Source: Streptomyces sp. V4I8
Lineage (GTDB): Bacteria; Actinomycetota; Actinomycetes; Streptomycetales; Streptomycetaceae
DNA: 64,000 bases
Direction: 5' to 3'
NCBI RefSeq assembly: GCF_041261225.1
Contig: NZ_JBGCCN010000003.1
Span: 124,001 to 188,000 of the forward strand
Below, piece after piece: positions 56,368 through 64,000 of the stretch; the first letter of the stretch is position 1, and each line of letters opens with the position of its first letter. The notes under the pieces are model-generated. The model was given only the letters and a program-made list of their open reading frames with translations. It was not told where the DNA came from and ran no database searches. A program made the position numbers and the translations under genes.

Positions 56368-57172
56368 GCGTGATAAGCCCCGCCCACCACACCATCTGCA
56401 CGTGGTGGTCCGGGCGGCGCTCGTGGTCGCGGTTCAGGCGCCGCGCGCGGGACAGCCACCCCAGCGTTCTCTCTACTACCCACCGGCGCGCCAGCACCGT
56501 GAACTCCCTTCTCCCGTCGGGGCGCTTGACCACCTTTACCTCCACGCCGTGGGCTGCGAAGGCGTCGGCCAGTGGCTGGCCCTGGTAGGCGCTGTCGACC
56601 CACACCAGCTTCAGCAGCCGTCCGGGCTTGGCCAGGTAGGCGTCCAGCAGGTCGGGGGCGGCCTTGGAGTCGTGCACATTCGCCGCCGTGACGGTGACCT
56701 CCAGCAGCAGGCCGCCGGTGTCGGTCAGGATGTGGCGCTTGCGCCCGTCGCGCATCTTGGCGCCGTCATAACCGCGGCTTGAGGCCGGGCAGGTCTCGGC
56801 GCCGTCCACGGACTGCGCGTCGATGATCCCCGCGCTCGGCTCCTCCTCTCGCCCCTGCCGCCTGCGCTGCAGACGGCGCAGGCGCTGGTAAAGCTCGCGC
56901 ACATAGCCATGCCGCCGCCAGCGGCGGAAGAAGTCGTACACCGCCCGCCACCAGGGGAAATCAGCAGGGACAGAGCGCCACTTCGCGCCGTTGTCGACGA
57001 CATAGCGCACCGCGTCGACCATCTCCCGGTGGCAGAACTCCTCCGGGCGCCCACCCCGGCCCTCCAGCCAGGCCGGCACCGGCATCGCCGCCCGAACCAC
57101 CGCCCACTCCGCATCCGTCATGTCGCTGGGATAACGCTCGGCACGACGTCCCGCGGTGATTGCCCCGTACAC
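56291..57172 (-). CDS. IS5-W, IS5-family transposase
   Basis: The core starts YPSDMTDAEWAVVRAAMPVP and has SAGIIDAQSVDGAETCPASS (first Asp), LKLVWVDSAYQGQPLADAFA (second Asp) and RRWVVERTLGWLSRARRLNR (Glu), followed by HVQMVWWAGLITLTRKMTR. The GTG at 57172 or the ATG at 57121 is the likely start; the frame is open further upstream without homology. I could not define its inverted repeats. Confidence 0.85.
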   Translation of the reverse strand: MYGAITAGRRAERYPSDMTDAEWAVVRAAMPVPAWLEGRGGRPEEFCHREMVDAVRYVVDNGAKWRSVPADFPWWRAVYDFFRRWRRHGYVRELYQRLRRLQRRRQGREEEPSAGIIDAQSVDGAETCPASSRGYDGAKMRDGRKRHILTDTGGLLLEVTVTAANVHDSKAAPDLLDAYLAKPGRLLKLVWVDSAYQGQPLADAFAAHGVEVKVVKRPDGRREFTVLARRWVVERTLGWLSRARRLNRDHERRPDHHVQMVWWAGLITLTRKMTRQRLHWPEFRPQRLGPQPG

Positions 57173-57488
57173 GTGCACGTAGCAGTCACACGGGAGAGGG
57201 GCCGGGGTGGACCCGGCAACGTCACGGATGGTCAACTGGGAACGCAACGGGCCTCCTTGGGCGAGCCGGGTCTCGACAACCACGTCTCTACCGAGAGGCC
57301 CGTTCTTCATGCCCACTCCGGCACCAGCACCTGCGAGCGAGAGACCACCCACACCGGGCCACTCGAACGCCACTCGATTGGTCACCACGCTCTGAGCAGT
57401 GGCGCCACCCAGCAAGTACACGCCGGAGTTCCGGCGCGTGAGACTCACCAATCTCCCTGCTCCCCGACAAGATCACGCGCAGCAAGGC
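57173..57488. other. Intergenic, no supported gene
   Basis: The stretch lies between the IS5-W start and the terminator of the DUF11 gene. Part of it must be the IS5-W left end. No gene is recognised. Confidence 0.35.
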
Positions 57489-57520
57489 AAGCGCGCACCT
57501 CGCCGTAGGGGTGCGCGCTT
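57489..57520 (-). terminator. GC-rich hairpin after the DUF11 gene
   Basis: AAGCGCGCACC pairs with GGTGCGCGCTT around a loop of about 10 bases, 44 bases after the stop of the minus-strand DUF11 gene. It has no U-tract, as is common for Streptomyces terminators. Confidence 0.55.
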
Positions 57521-57563
57521 ACCAGCATGCTCAGAGTGAACCGAAATCAGAGGATCCGGAAGC

Positions 57564-58160
57564 TTACGCTCTCCCGACGGCGCGGCGACGGCGGTAGAAA
57601 GCCGTGCCGGCCACAGCCAGGGAGGCGACAGCGCTGGCACCGACTGCGGGATCAATCACCGGAATCGGTTCGATCTCCCCCGAAAAGGCAGTGTTATTCG
57701 CCTGGTTGGGATCCGTCTCGTTCCCCGGGACCAGGTACACCGTCCTGGCTGGCCCGAACAAGAGATCTCCCGTGATGCTGAACGTGGTACTGGCGCCCGC
57801 AGGAAGCGCATCCCCCGCACAGGAAACAGCCGACAGAACGTCACTCGGGATACCCGCAGAGCCCTGGGCAGGATAGCTGCAGCGCGCATCCCAGGTTCTC
57901 GGAGCGAATCCAGCACCATACGGTGACCCATCAGCCAAGCGAACAATCACCGGCAGATAGAACGACCAGCCCGTAGCCGCATCCGGACCATTGTTGCTGA
58001 CGGTCACCTGATACGTGACGCTCATGCCGCCAGCGGGAGCAGCCTGCGGACCCTCGACCTTGATCGACAAGTCAGCACTGCCTGCCGCACTGGCAGAGGG
58101 CGCACCCACGCCGACTGCGCACACAGCCAACAGCGCCGTAGCCAGTAACCGACGACGCAT
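57564..58160 (-). CDS. DUF11-type secreted/anchored surface protein
   Basis: The ATG at 58160 has AAGGG 7 bases upstream and gives MRRRLLATALLAVCAVGVGA, a signal peptide cut after SASA (an ATG at 58175 is an alternative). The mature part is one DUF11-like Ig-fold (ADLSIKVEGPQAAPAGGMSV, TYQVTVSNNGPDAATGWSFY, PGNETDPNQANNTAFSGEIE). The C-terminus has a membrane helix (VGASAVASLAVAGTAFY) and RRRR, so it stays in the membrane, displayed outward. It is one of only two non-IS genes in the composite. Confidence 0.7.
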   Translation of the reverse strand: MRRRLLATALLAVCAVGVGAPSASAAGSADLSIKVEGPQAAPAGGMSVTYQVTVSNNGPDAATGWSFYLPVIVRLADGSPYGAGFAPRTWDARCSYPAQGSAGIPSDVLSAVSCAGDALPAGASTTFSITGDLLFGPARTVYLVPGNETDPNQANNTAFSGEIEPIPVIDPAVGASAVASLAVAGTAFYRRRRAVGRA

Positions 58161-58619
58161 CGAAAATCCCTTCATCAACACACCCCACACCTGAAACCCA
58201 GCACAGACAAAATCCGACAATCACCAGATTGCCCCGAGCGGCCCACGTGACGATTGGCTGGACTGAACGGGGGACGAACCGACAGCAAGGGCACCTACAC
58301 CAACGCACCACACGGACGGTCCTGCCGGAGAGGACATCGAACCTGCGCCAGGGATACGACCGCCTGACGGGCTGCCCCGGCACAGTGAGCCCATCTCGGA
58401 TGACTCAACGCCCGCCCATCCCGGCGGGCAGACCGGCCCCAGCGGTGACAGGCACCCAAGACGAGCGGTGGCCGGCAGCGGACACCAGCCGGCATCGGAG
58501 CTCACCCGCCCCTGTGCCCATGCACCACAACACACACCGGCATGACGGAGTGCACTTTCACCTACATGGCCTCGCTGAAGCCGAACGCCCAGCGCTCCAC
58601 AGGGCACTGTCGACTGAGC
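58161..58619. other. Intergenic, promoter region of the DUF11 gene
   Basis: No gene is recognised. The IS256 left end begins near 58620 (AGGTGTGTCCGGAAGGTCGT). Confidence 0.35.
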
Positions 58620-58707
58620 TAGGTGTGTCCGGAAGGTCGTGTAAGTCCGTGATCTGATGACTGCGGCGGGGCCGGGTGGCCCCGCCGGGTCGGAGAGGCA
58701 AGATCGC

Positions 58708-58858
58708 GTGACTGAGACTGAGTTATCCGAGGCTGCTGTTGGCAAGCAGCTCCCGCAGGAGCAGGTCGAGGCTGTGCTCGAGCAGTTGATGGACTCGGCG
58801 GACGCCACCGGCGCCCGGCTGGCCGGGGAGGGCGGGCTGCTGCAGCAGCTGTCGAAGG
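58708..58858 (+). pseudogene. IS256-family transposase, N-terminal fragment
   Basis: The GTG follows GGAGAGG. The frame reads VTETELSEAAVGKQLPQEQV and LAGEGGLLQQLSKG, the typical IS256 N-terminus just before the RLLESAL motif. It is cut by IS6-B at 58859. No remainder is found in the window. Confidence 0.7.
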
Positions 58859-59305
58859 GGCATTATCAAGTTGGGGGGCGGGGTGCGATGATCTTGGTGG
58901 GGATCGTCGTGGGAGGGGCCTGGCCGTGGAGTCTGAAGCGCCGTCGTACCGGGGGTTCCGGTTCCCGCCGGAGGTGATCGCGCACGCGGTCTGGCTGTAC
59001 CACCGGTTCAGGCTCAGCCTTCGTGACGTGGAGGAGCTGCTGTGCGAGCGCGGCATCCAGGTGTCCTATGAGGCGATCCGTCTGTGGTGCGACCGGTTCG
59101 GCCCCGCCTACGCCGCGCGGCTGCGCCGCCGGCAGCCCCGCCCGGGCAACCGGTGGCACCTGGACGAGGTCTTCATCAAGGCCAACGGGAAGATGCGGTA
59201 CTTGTGGCGTGCGGTGGACCAAGAAGGCAACGTCCTGGACATCCTGGTGACCGGCAAGCGGGACGCGGCCGCGGCGAAGCGGTTCTTCCGCAAGCTGCTC
59301 AAGGG
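58859..59305 (+). mobile_element. IS6-B, 5' fragment of an IS6-type element
   Basis: It is identical to the start of the host IS6 from GGCATTATCAAGTTG on, and about 70 bp longer than that element's left half. The transposase frame (58926 on) reaches AAAAKRFFRKLLKG, then IS3-B begins. The right half of this copy is missing. The segment 59237-59305 is therefore present again at 60642-60710. Confidence 0.85.
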
Positions 59306-59373
59306 GGCACTTCCCCCGCAGTGGTGGACACCTTCGATCGGCCCCGGTGAGGGGCTGGCAGGAGGGACCACTT

Positions 59374-59712
59374 ATGGTGATGAAGGTTTATTCGCCCGAG
59401 TTCAAGGCCGACGCCGTCGCGCTGTACCACTCGGACCCCGACCTCACGATCGTGCAGGCCGCCCGCGATCTGGGGATCAACCCGGAGACGCTGCGGAACT
59501 GGATCCGCGCCGACCGCGCCCGCGGCGGCAGCCCCACGAAGAACATGAAGGACACCCCGGTGAGCAAGGCCACGAAGGAAGAGCTGGAGGCCGAGTTAGC
59601 GGCCCTGCGCACGGAGCTGAAGACGGTGCGCAAGGAGAATGCGACGCTCGCCCAGGAGCGCGACATCCTGCGCAAGGCCACGAAGTTTTTCGCCTCCGAG
59701 ATGAGCTGGTGA
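59374..59712 (+). CDS. IS3-B OrfA
   Basis: The ATG at 59374 follows GGCAGGAGGG. The 112-residue protein has the HTH VQAARDLGINPETLRNWIRA and a leucine-zipper-like end (LEAELAALRTELKTVRKENA, TLAQERDILRKATKFFA). It binds the IS ends and supplies the N-terminus of the fused OrfAB transposase. Confidence 0.88.
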   Translation: MVMKVYSPEFKADAVALYHSDPDLTIVQAARDLGINPETLRNWIRADRARGGSPTKNMKDTPVSKATKEELEAELAALRTELKTVRKENATLAQERDILRKATKFFASEMSW

Positions 59713-59775
59713 CGAGCCGCTTCCAGTACCTTCGAGGACCATCGCGAGACCTTCGAGGTCAAGCGGCTCTGCCAC

Positions 59776-60600
59776 GTGCTGGACGTCGTCCGCTCCAGCT
59801 ACTACAAGTGGCGCTCTTCGCGTGAGGCCCGTGCCCATCGCGAGCGGGACGACCAGGTCCTGGCCGACAGGATCCGGGCCGTGCACACGGACTCGGACGG
59901 CGCCTACGGCGCCCCACGCATCACCGCCGAGCTCCGCGACACCCACGGCATGCACATCAACGAGAAGAGGGTCGCCCGCGTCATGCGCAAGTTCCGCATC
60001 ACCGGCTTCCACCTGCGCAAGCGCATACGCACCACCATCCCCGAGCCGTCGCAGACGCCGGTGCCGGACCTGTTCAAGAGGGACTTCACCGCTGCCGCGC
60101 CGAACCTGAAGTACATGGGCGACATAACGTATCTCCCCGTCGGAGACGGCGAGCACCTCTATCTCGCTACGGTCCTGGACTGCTTCTCACGCCGGGTGGC
60201 GGGCTGGTCGATCGCCGATCACATGCGCACCGACCTCGTTGCCGACGCGCTGAAGATGGCCGCCACCCGTGGCAGCCTCGACGGCGCCATCTTCCACAGC
60301 GATCACGGGGCGCAGTACGGATCCCGTGAATTCGCCGGCCTCTGCCGGGAGTTGGGAGTCACCCAGTCCATGGGTGCCGTCGGGACGAGTGCGGACAACG
60401 CCGCCTGCGAGTCCTTCCACGCGTCTCTGAAACGGGAGATCCTCAAGGGAGCACGGCGCTTCGACGGGGCCGGCGCCTGCCGGCGTACCCTCTTCCGCTG
60501 GCTGACGCGGTACAACACCTGGCGCCGCCACTCGGCGAACGGACAGCTCAGCCCCGTCGCCTACGAACAGATGTCAGCTACCCTGACACTCGCCGCATAA
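59776..60600 (+). CDS. IS3-B OrfB, DDE transposase
   Basis: The frame is open upstream of the listed start (ETFEVKRLCHVLDVVRS), as for an OrfB made by frameshifting from OrfA. It has HTH_21 (GAYGAPRITAELRDTHGMHI), NLKYMGDITYLPVGDGEHLY (first Asp), AIFHSDHGAQYGSREFAGLC (second Asp) and NAACESFHASLKREILKGAR (Glu). It is complete and is the most likely source of transposase for the composite. Confidence 0.9.
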   Translation: MLDVVRSSYYKWRSSREARAHRERDDQVLADRIRAVHTDSDGAYGAPRITAELRDTHGMHINEKRVARVMRKFRITGFHLRKRIRTTIPEPSQTPVPDLFKRDFTAAAPNLKYMGDITYLPVGDGEHLYLATVLDCFSRRVAGWSIADHMRTDLVADALKMAATRGSLDGAIFHSDHGAQYGSREFAGLCRELGVTQSMGAVGTSADNAACESFHASLKREILKGARRFDGAGACRRTLFRWLTRYNTWRRHSANGQLSPVAYEQMSATLTLAA

Positions 60601-60641
60601 CAAACAAACAGGTGTCCGCCCTTCGGGTGGAAGGCCCCTGG

Positions 60642-61048
60642 ACATCCTGGTGACCGGCAAGCGGGACGCGGCCGCGGCGAAGCGGTTCTTCCGCAAGCTG
60701 CTCAAGGGCACCGGGACCGTGCCGCGAGTCGTGGTCACCGACAGGCTCCGCAGCTACGGGGCGGCCCACCGTGAGGTGATGCCCTCGGTCGAGCACCGGA
60801 GTTCGAAATATCTCAACAACCGGGCAGAAAACTCCCACATCCCCACACGGGAGCGCGAGCGGGGTATGAAGGGCTTCCGCAGCGTGGGGACGGCCCAGAG
60901 ATTCCTCGCCTCCTTCTCCCGGATCTCACCGCACTTCCGCCCCCACCGCCACCGGATGACCGCCCGCGGCTACCGCACCGAGATGACCAACCGCCACACC
61001 ATCTGGCACCAGATCACCGGCACCACCCTCATGGCTGCGACCGCCTGA
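60642..61048 (+). pseudogene. IS6-type transposase, 3' piece
   Basis: It continues the gene cut at 45807: DILVTGKRDAAAAKRFFRKL, PRVVVTDRLRSYGAAHREVM (second Asp), YLNNRAENSHIPTRERERGM (Glu) and GFRSVGTAQRFLASFSRISP. With the 5' piece it would give a complete enzyme. Confidence 0.88.
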
Positions 61049-61112
61049 ACCAGACACCGCCAGCACCACCTGCATACCCCAACTCACCCACCTCATCAAC
61101 AACTTGACAATG

Positions 61113-61400
61113 GATGCGCTGGACCCTCATCAGCATGCTCGCTGCCGCCGTCCTCACTGTCACCCGCGTACGCACCGCCGCCGCGAGCCCGACCGGCCCA
61201 GCCGGCATCGTGACGGCCAGCGCTCGTGAACTACTCCGGATCCTGCGGGCCACCGTACTGCCCGCGCCCTGCCGCGACTACGACCAGTACTGCACTGGTC
61301 CGCCTGGCGTCGCCGCCATCAGCATCAGGCCGCCCAGGCCCACTGCCACTGGAACAACATCACCGCAGCCGCAACGACTTGACCAGCAACAATGCCCTAC
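61113..61400 (+). pseudogene. IS701-like transposase, C-terminal fragment
   Basis: RWTLISMLAAAVLTVTRVRT matches the usual YRHITLAMLA-A-LAV helix, and, after a one-base shift near 61296, HWSAWRRRHQHQAAQAHCHW is the usual W-RRRHQA-AR-CHY end. The rest is missing on the left, where the IS6 ends. Confidence 0.55.
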
Positions 61401-61407
61401 CGACCAG

Positions 61408-62314
61408 GAGGCCTATTCACGGGGTTTCACCAGCCCTTTTTGTAGAAGGTGAGGGCGGTGACGGTTTTGGCGACGAGGGGGAACTTGGCCAGGGGGCCGC
61501 GGTAGCGGGTCGCGAGGATCTTCCAGTCCTTCAGGTGTGCGATCGCTCGCTCAATGGCGGCGCGGAGGCTGCTGATGCTCCGGTTGTAGATCTTGGCGCC
61601 AGTGGGGCGTTGCTGACCAGGTGGTTTGCGTCTCGCGGTGAGCATGCCGGAACCCACGTACCCAAGATCGCCCATGCTCTGCCGTTCTGCGAAGGTCTCC
61701 GGGAAGTGGGACTGGCGCCAGGCGTACATGTCGTGGCGGGAGCCCGGGACAGGCTCGGACACCGCGAGCAGGTCTCCGGACAGCGTGGCGGCGATCTGCA
61801 GGTTGAAGCCGGTGTCGCGGTGCTTGCCGGAGAACATAGCGGTGCCTTCGCTCGCCCAGTCCCACGTGGTGACCAGGGTGCCGTCGATGAGCACGATCCG
61901 GCCGGCTGAGGCTTCCACAGGATCAGGGACATGCCCGGCGAGGGCCTTCTCCACCACCGGAAGCAGCCCCGTCCACCGCCGGGAAACAGTGGCCTGGCTG
62001 ACACCGAACAGTTCCGCCGCCGCTTCCTGGACGGGGTTCTGCCGCAGGAGGAACAGCACCAGGACCACCGACCGGTACAGGCCCAGCGACCACATCCGCG
62101 CCGGAGACACCGCAGGATCCGGGTCCTCCACGAGCGCCTGATGGACCCGCACCACCAGCCCGTCCAGTTGATCCTTGTCTAACCCTGCCGTAACGTTCCA
62201 GCTCAACGGCCCTGCCCCGGTTCACTTCTGACGTTTTCGCAGACATCAGACTACCGAGCAGGGCCGTCCTGATGATCAAGAAATCCGGGCCGCACCACCC
62301 CGTGAATAAGCCTC
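61408..62314 (-). mobile_element. D2, IS5-type element, apparently identical to D1
   Basis: The ends and length (907 bp) are as in D1. CAG is duplicated (61405-61407 and 62315-62317). The sequence read side by side with D1 shows no difference, so the copy is recent. It lies outside the composite. Confidence 0.9.
61427..62206 (-). CDS. D2 transposase (IS5 superfamily)
   Basis: The 259-residue enzyme equals the D1 product, with the HTH, both Asp motifs and the Glu helix intact. It sits 314 bases from the subtilisin inhibitor start. Confidence 0.9.
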   Translation of the reverse strand: MSWNVTAGLDKDQLDGLVVRVHQALVEDPDPAVSPARMWSLGLYRSVVLVLFLLRQNPVQEAAAELFGVSQATVSRRWTGLLPVVEKALAGHVPDPVEASAGRIVLIDGTLVTTWDWASEGTAMFSGKHRDTGFNLQIAATLSGDLLAVSEPVPGSRHDMYAWRQSHFPETFAERQSMGDLGYVGSGMLTARRKPPGQQRPTGAKIYNRSISSLRAAIERAIAHLKDWKILATRYRGPLAKFPLVAKTVTALTFYKKGW

Positions 62315-62519
62315 CAGGTCTTCGACCGGTAAATGGAATGAAAGACCTCTCACCTCCTCGGCCATGAGGACCGGTCGGTCATTCAAGCCACTGATTGAAC
62401 AGGCAATAGCGTCTGGATTCCAGCGGCGGTTCAGAATTCGGCTCTAACGTCCTGGGACGACGGCATCAAGGCGGGTACTTCGAGGCATCGAAACCGCAAG
62501 CAGACGGGAGTCACACAGC

Positions 62520-62966
62520 ATGCGAGCAATGACACGCTGGACAATGACAGGAGCCTTGCTCAGCGCGGCACTTGCGGGTCCTCTGAGCATGCCTGCCCAC
62601 AGCGCGCCCGCCTCCGCGCCCGCCTCGCTGTACACCCCTTCAGCGCTGGCCATGACCACCGGCCGCGGTGAGAAGGCCGCCACCGCGACGCCAGAGCGCG
62701 CGGTGACGGTGAACTGCGCGTACACCACGTCGGGAACTCACCCCGATTCGCGACAGGCCTGTGCGGATCTGGACCGTGTGAATGGGGGCCTCGGCCGCTT
62801 GGCCACCCTCCGCGGGAATGAGTCGGGACGACCCTGCACCAGGGAATACAACCCAATCGTCGTCACCGTTCAAGGGGTATGGCGTGGCACACGCGTGAAC
62901 TACGAGCACACCTTCGCCAATCCTTGCTTCAAGGAAACTCAAGGTGCTGCGGCATTTGCCTTCTGA
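62520..62966 (+). CDS. sti-like: Subtilisin inhibitor-like protein (SSI family)
   Basis: The 148-residue precursor starts MRAMTRWTMTGALLSAALAG, a signal peptide cut near AHSA. The mature part follows SSI closely: SLYTPSALAMTTGRGEKAA, ATPERAVTVNCAYTTSGTHP, ACADLDRVNG, GRPCTREYNPIVVTVQGVWR and VNYEHTFANPCFKETQGAAA with final FAF. The four Cys give the two conserved disulfides. The P1 residue in PCTREY is Arg, so trypsin-like or Arg-cutting proteases are the expected targets. These inhibitors are exported in large amounts and restrain secreted proteases during development. Confidence 0.93.
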   Translation: MRAMTRWTMTGALLSAALAGPLSMPAHSAPASAPASLYTPSALAMTTGRGEKAATATPERAVTVNCAYTTSGTHPDSRQACADLDRVNGGLGRLATLRGNESGRPCTREYNPIVVTVQGVWRGTRVNYEHTFANPCFKETQGAAAFAF

Positions 62967-63539
62967 GCCATTACGGCTGAGGTAAAGCCTCACCTCCACG
63001 GCGGGCGCACGGTGACGGGCGGCCCGCCTCTTCCCGTACGCGTACTCCGCCCGTGCACACATCGCGTGGGCCTTGGGTCACTACCCAGGAGCCTTCGAGA
63101 TAGTCGACATCGCGGCGCCCTCGGTCAGAGGCCCGCACCACTGCAGTGGTGCGGGCCTGAAACGCGTATCCGAGGGAGGATTCGGATGTGCATGTACGCG
63201 CTAGCGCTTTCAACGAGACGTGCCACCATTTGGTCACGCCCATCCAGGCTCTCGCACCGTTCGAGCATTTTCTGGCGACGAGGTCGCACGGATGCGGTAA
63301 GCATCGATACGAGCGGCCGTCAGGAACAGGTCGTCCCGAGGACAGCGGCCTACCGCCAAGCATCCACCATCCCCGGGTGTCGACCCACACATATAGAGGG
63401 AGCTTCGCCCTCATCATGACGGCTCTGCGGCACCGTGCCCAGAGTCCGACCACCTTCCTGCATGCACTTCGTCATATCTCGCTTCGCCGGACCTCTATAA
63501 ATCCACTGACGGTAAATCAGTTACTGGAGCAGAGGTGGT
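62967..63539. other. Intergenic with a strong hairpin
   Basis: No gene is recognised. The stretch contains the 63130 hairpin and, near its right end, A/T-richer sequence that should be the promoter of the next gene. Confidence 0.4.
63130..63157. terminator. Perfect 28-bp palindrome, likely terminator
   Basis: GGCCCGCACCACTG is followed at once by its exact complement CAGTGGTGCGGGCC. It lies 164 bases after the inhibitor stop. The stem is very stable. With no U-tract it could also be a protein-binding site. Confidence 0.5.
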
Positions 63540-64000
63540 ATGGGACCGAGCAAGTGCGGCACACTCGCGACGGCCGTAACCGTAATCTGTACAGTCACCC
63601 TGCTGGTGACGCCCGGCGTGACGTTTGCGAATCCTACTCCGACGCCGATGCCGTCGCTGTCCCCCAGTGCGCCCCTCCCAGAAACGAGGGATCTCAAGGC
63701 AGTCCGGAAGCAACTTGACCAGCTTTACCATGACGCGGCCGTCGCAACCGATGCCTACAACGCGGCAGAAGAGGCGTCCAAGAAACAGTCGGCGCGGATC
63801 ATCGAGCTGGCCAAGGAAAACGTCAAGCTCCAGCACAAAGTCGCCTATTTGAAGGACCGGGCCGGCGCCGCGGTCCGCGCCCAGTATCGCACTGGTGCCA
63901 TGCTGCCCGAGGCGCGGCTGATACTGAGCGACGACCCCCAGATGCTCCTCGACAATGCCGCCATTCTCTTGCAGGGCGAGCGCGCCATCCATGGTCTGAT
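63540..64000 (+). CDS. Secreted coiled-coil protein, N-terminus of a NlpC/P60-type peptidase (3' end outside window)
   Basis: The ATG at 63540 is preceded by AGAGGTGG. The start MGPSKCGTLATAVTVICTVT is a signal peptide, cut near TFAN, followed by a Pro/Ser/Thr linker. Then comes a coiled coil (LKAVRKQLDQLYHDAAVATD, AYNAAEEASKKQSARIIELA, AYLKDRAGAAVRAQYRTGAM). This layout is that of actinobacterial RipA/C40-type wall hydrolases, whose catalytic domain would lie beyond 64000. The frame is open to the edge. Confidence 0.7.
   Translation, partial: MGPSKCGTLATAVTVICTVTLLVTPGVTFANPTPTPMPSLSPSAPLPETRDLKAVRKQLDQLYHDAAVATDAYNAAEEASKKQSARIIELAKENVKLQHKVAYLKDRAGAAVRAQYRTGAMLPEARLILSDDPQMLLDNAAILLQGERAIHGL

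Larger units (their letters stand above)
45808..60636. mobile_element. Composite transposon bounded by two inverted IS3 copies
   Basis: IS3-A (minus orientation, 45808-49561) and IS3-B (plus orientation, 59306-60636) face outward with their 3' ends. Both outer ends are GGCCTTCCACCCGAAGGG plus its complement. The split IS6 gene borders them, with a perfect 5-bp duplication CCTGG (45803-45807 and 60637-60641). The IS6 frame is exact when the 14,829 bp and one CCTGG are removed, so the unit moved as a whole. The interior holds mainly other IS elements, plus a coiled-coil/winged-helix protein gene and a DUF11 surface protein gene. Confidence 0.85.
59306..60636 (+). mobile_element. IS3-B, right end of the composite, apparently complete
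   Basis: The left end is GGCACTTCCCCCGCAGTGGT and the right end, inward, is GGCCTTCCACCCGAAGGGCG, imperfect inverted repeats sharing GGACACCT. It is 1.33 kb with intact OrfA and OrfB. Its right flank is the CCTGG of the host IS6; its left flank is IS6-B. Confidence 0.88.
45428..61112 (+). mobile_element. IS6-type element split by a 14.8-kb composite transposon
   Basis: The left end GGCATTATCAAGTTG (45428) and right end CAACTTGACAATG (61112) are imperfect inverted repeats of the IS6 type. The transposase gene is intact in sequence but split after GNVL at 45807. It resumes DILVTGKRD at 60642. CCTGG is duplicated at the split. The outer flanks show no 8-bp duplication. Confidence 0.8.

Noticed and set aside
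1..64000. tRNA/rRNA genes, CRISPR arrays, phage integrase or attachment sites
   Set aside because: None found by reading: no tRNA-like cloverleaf or CCA-end cluster, no regularly spaced short repeats, and no tyrosine or serine integrase.

Overview
The window is high-GC actinobacterial DNA, almost certainly from a Streptomyces or close relative. It carries a WhiB-type regulator, an SsgA-like sporulation protein, a spore-associated-protein-A-like gene, a Streptomyces subtilisin inhibitor, a DUF6415 gene and an XRE/DUF397 pair, with typical GC-rich codons and GTG/TTG starts. The very high load of insertion sequences (IS) and broken genes suggests a dispensable region such as a chromosome arm or a large plasmid. 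That location is an inference; no telomere, origin or integrase is visible.

Layout: (1) 1-8400: the 3' part of a secreted GH29-like glycosidase with three C-terminal repeats, a broken flavin-oxidase-like gene, two ISL3 remnants, IS1380, IS256 and a SapA-like secreted protein. (2) 8400-14240: a nest in which one IS630 transposase gene is split by an IS5 element, itself split by an antisense group II intron, and by a separate IS110. (3) 14215-25400: an IS110 relic, a 160-bp IS6-like MITE that cuts an SDR gene, a pectate-lyase-like secreted protein, a toxin-antitoxin pair with a palindromic operator, IS1634, an MMPL exporter and an HTH protein. (4) 25390-29320: two decayed RTX-type secreted protein genes, one carrying IS3, which carries IS110. 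(5) 30055-45260: mostly intact genes: a glycosyltransferase/glycerophosphotransferase fusion, AMIN-like protein, WhiB, a broken XRE regulator, DUF6415 cluster, a SecD-SecF fusion, an SsgA-like protein, a coiled-coil protein and an S33 lipoprotein peptidase. (6) 45428-62314: an IS6 element split by a 14.8-kb composite transposon. Its ends are two inverted copies of one IS3 element, flanked by a CCTGG duplication. Inside are IS630 (two), an IS5-type element holding IS21 holding another IS5-type element, further IS5 copies, IS256 and IS6 fragments, and a little cargo. (7) 62315-64000: the subtilisin inhibitor and the start of a NlpC/P60-type secreted protein.

Functionally, intact non-mobile genes lean towards the cell envelope and secretion: exported enzymes, a wall-polymer transferase, SecDF, MMPL, a protease inhibitor, a lipoprotein peptidase and a wall hydrolase. 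No complete biosynthetic pathway is present. The notable structures are the three nested IS systems, whose junctions can be read to the base in most cases; the antisense group II intron; the composite transposon; the toxin-antitoxin locus whose Fic-like toxin lacks the usual catalytic motif; and the two IS110 elements with long upstream non-coding ends that could encode guide RNAs.
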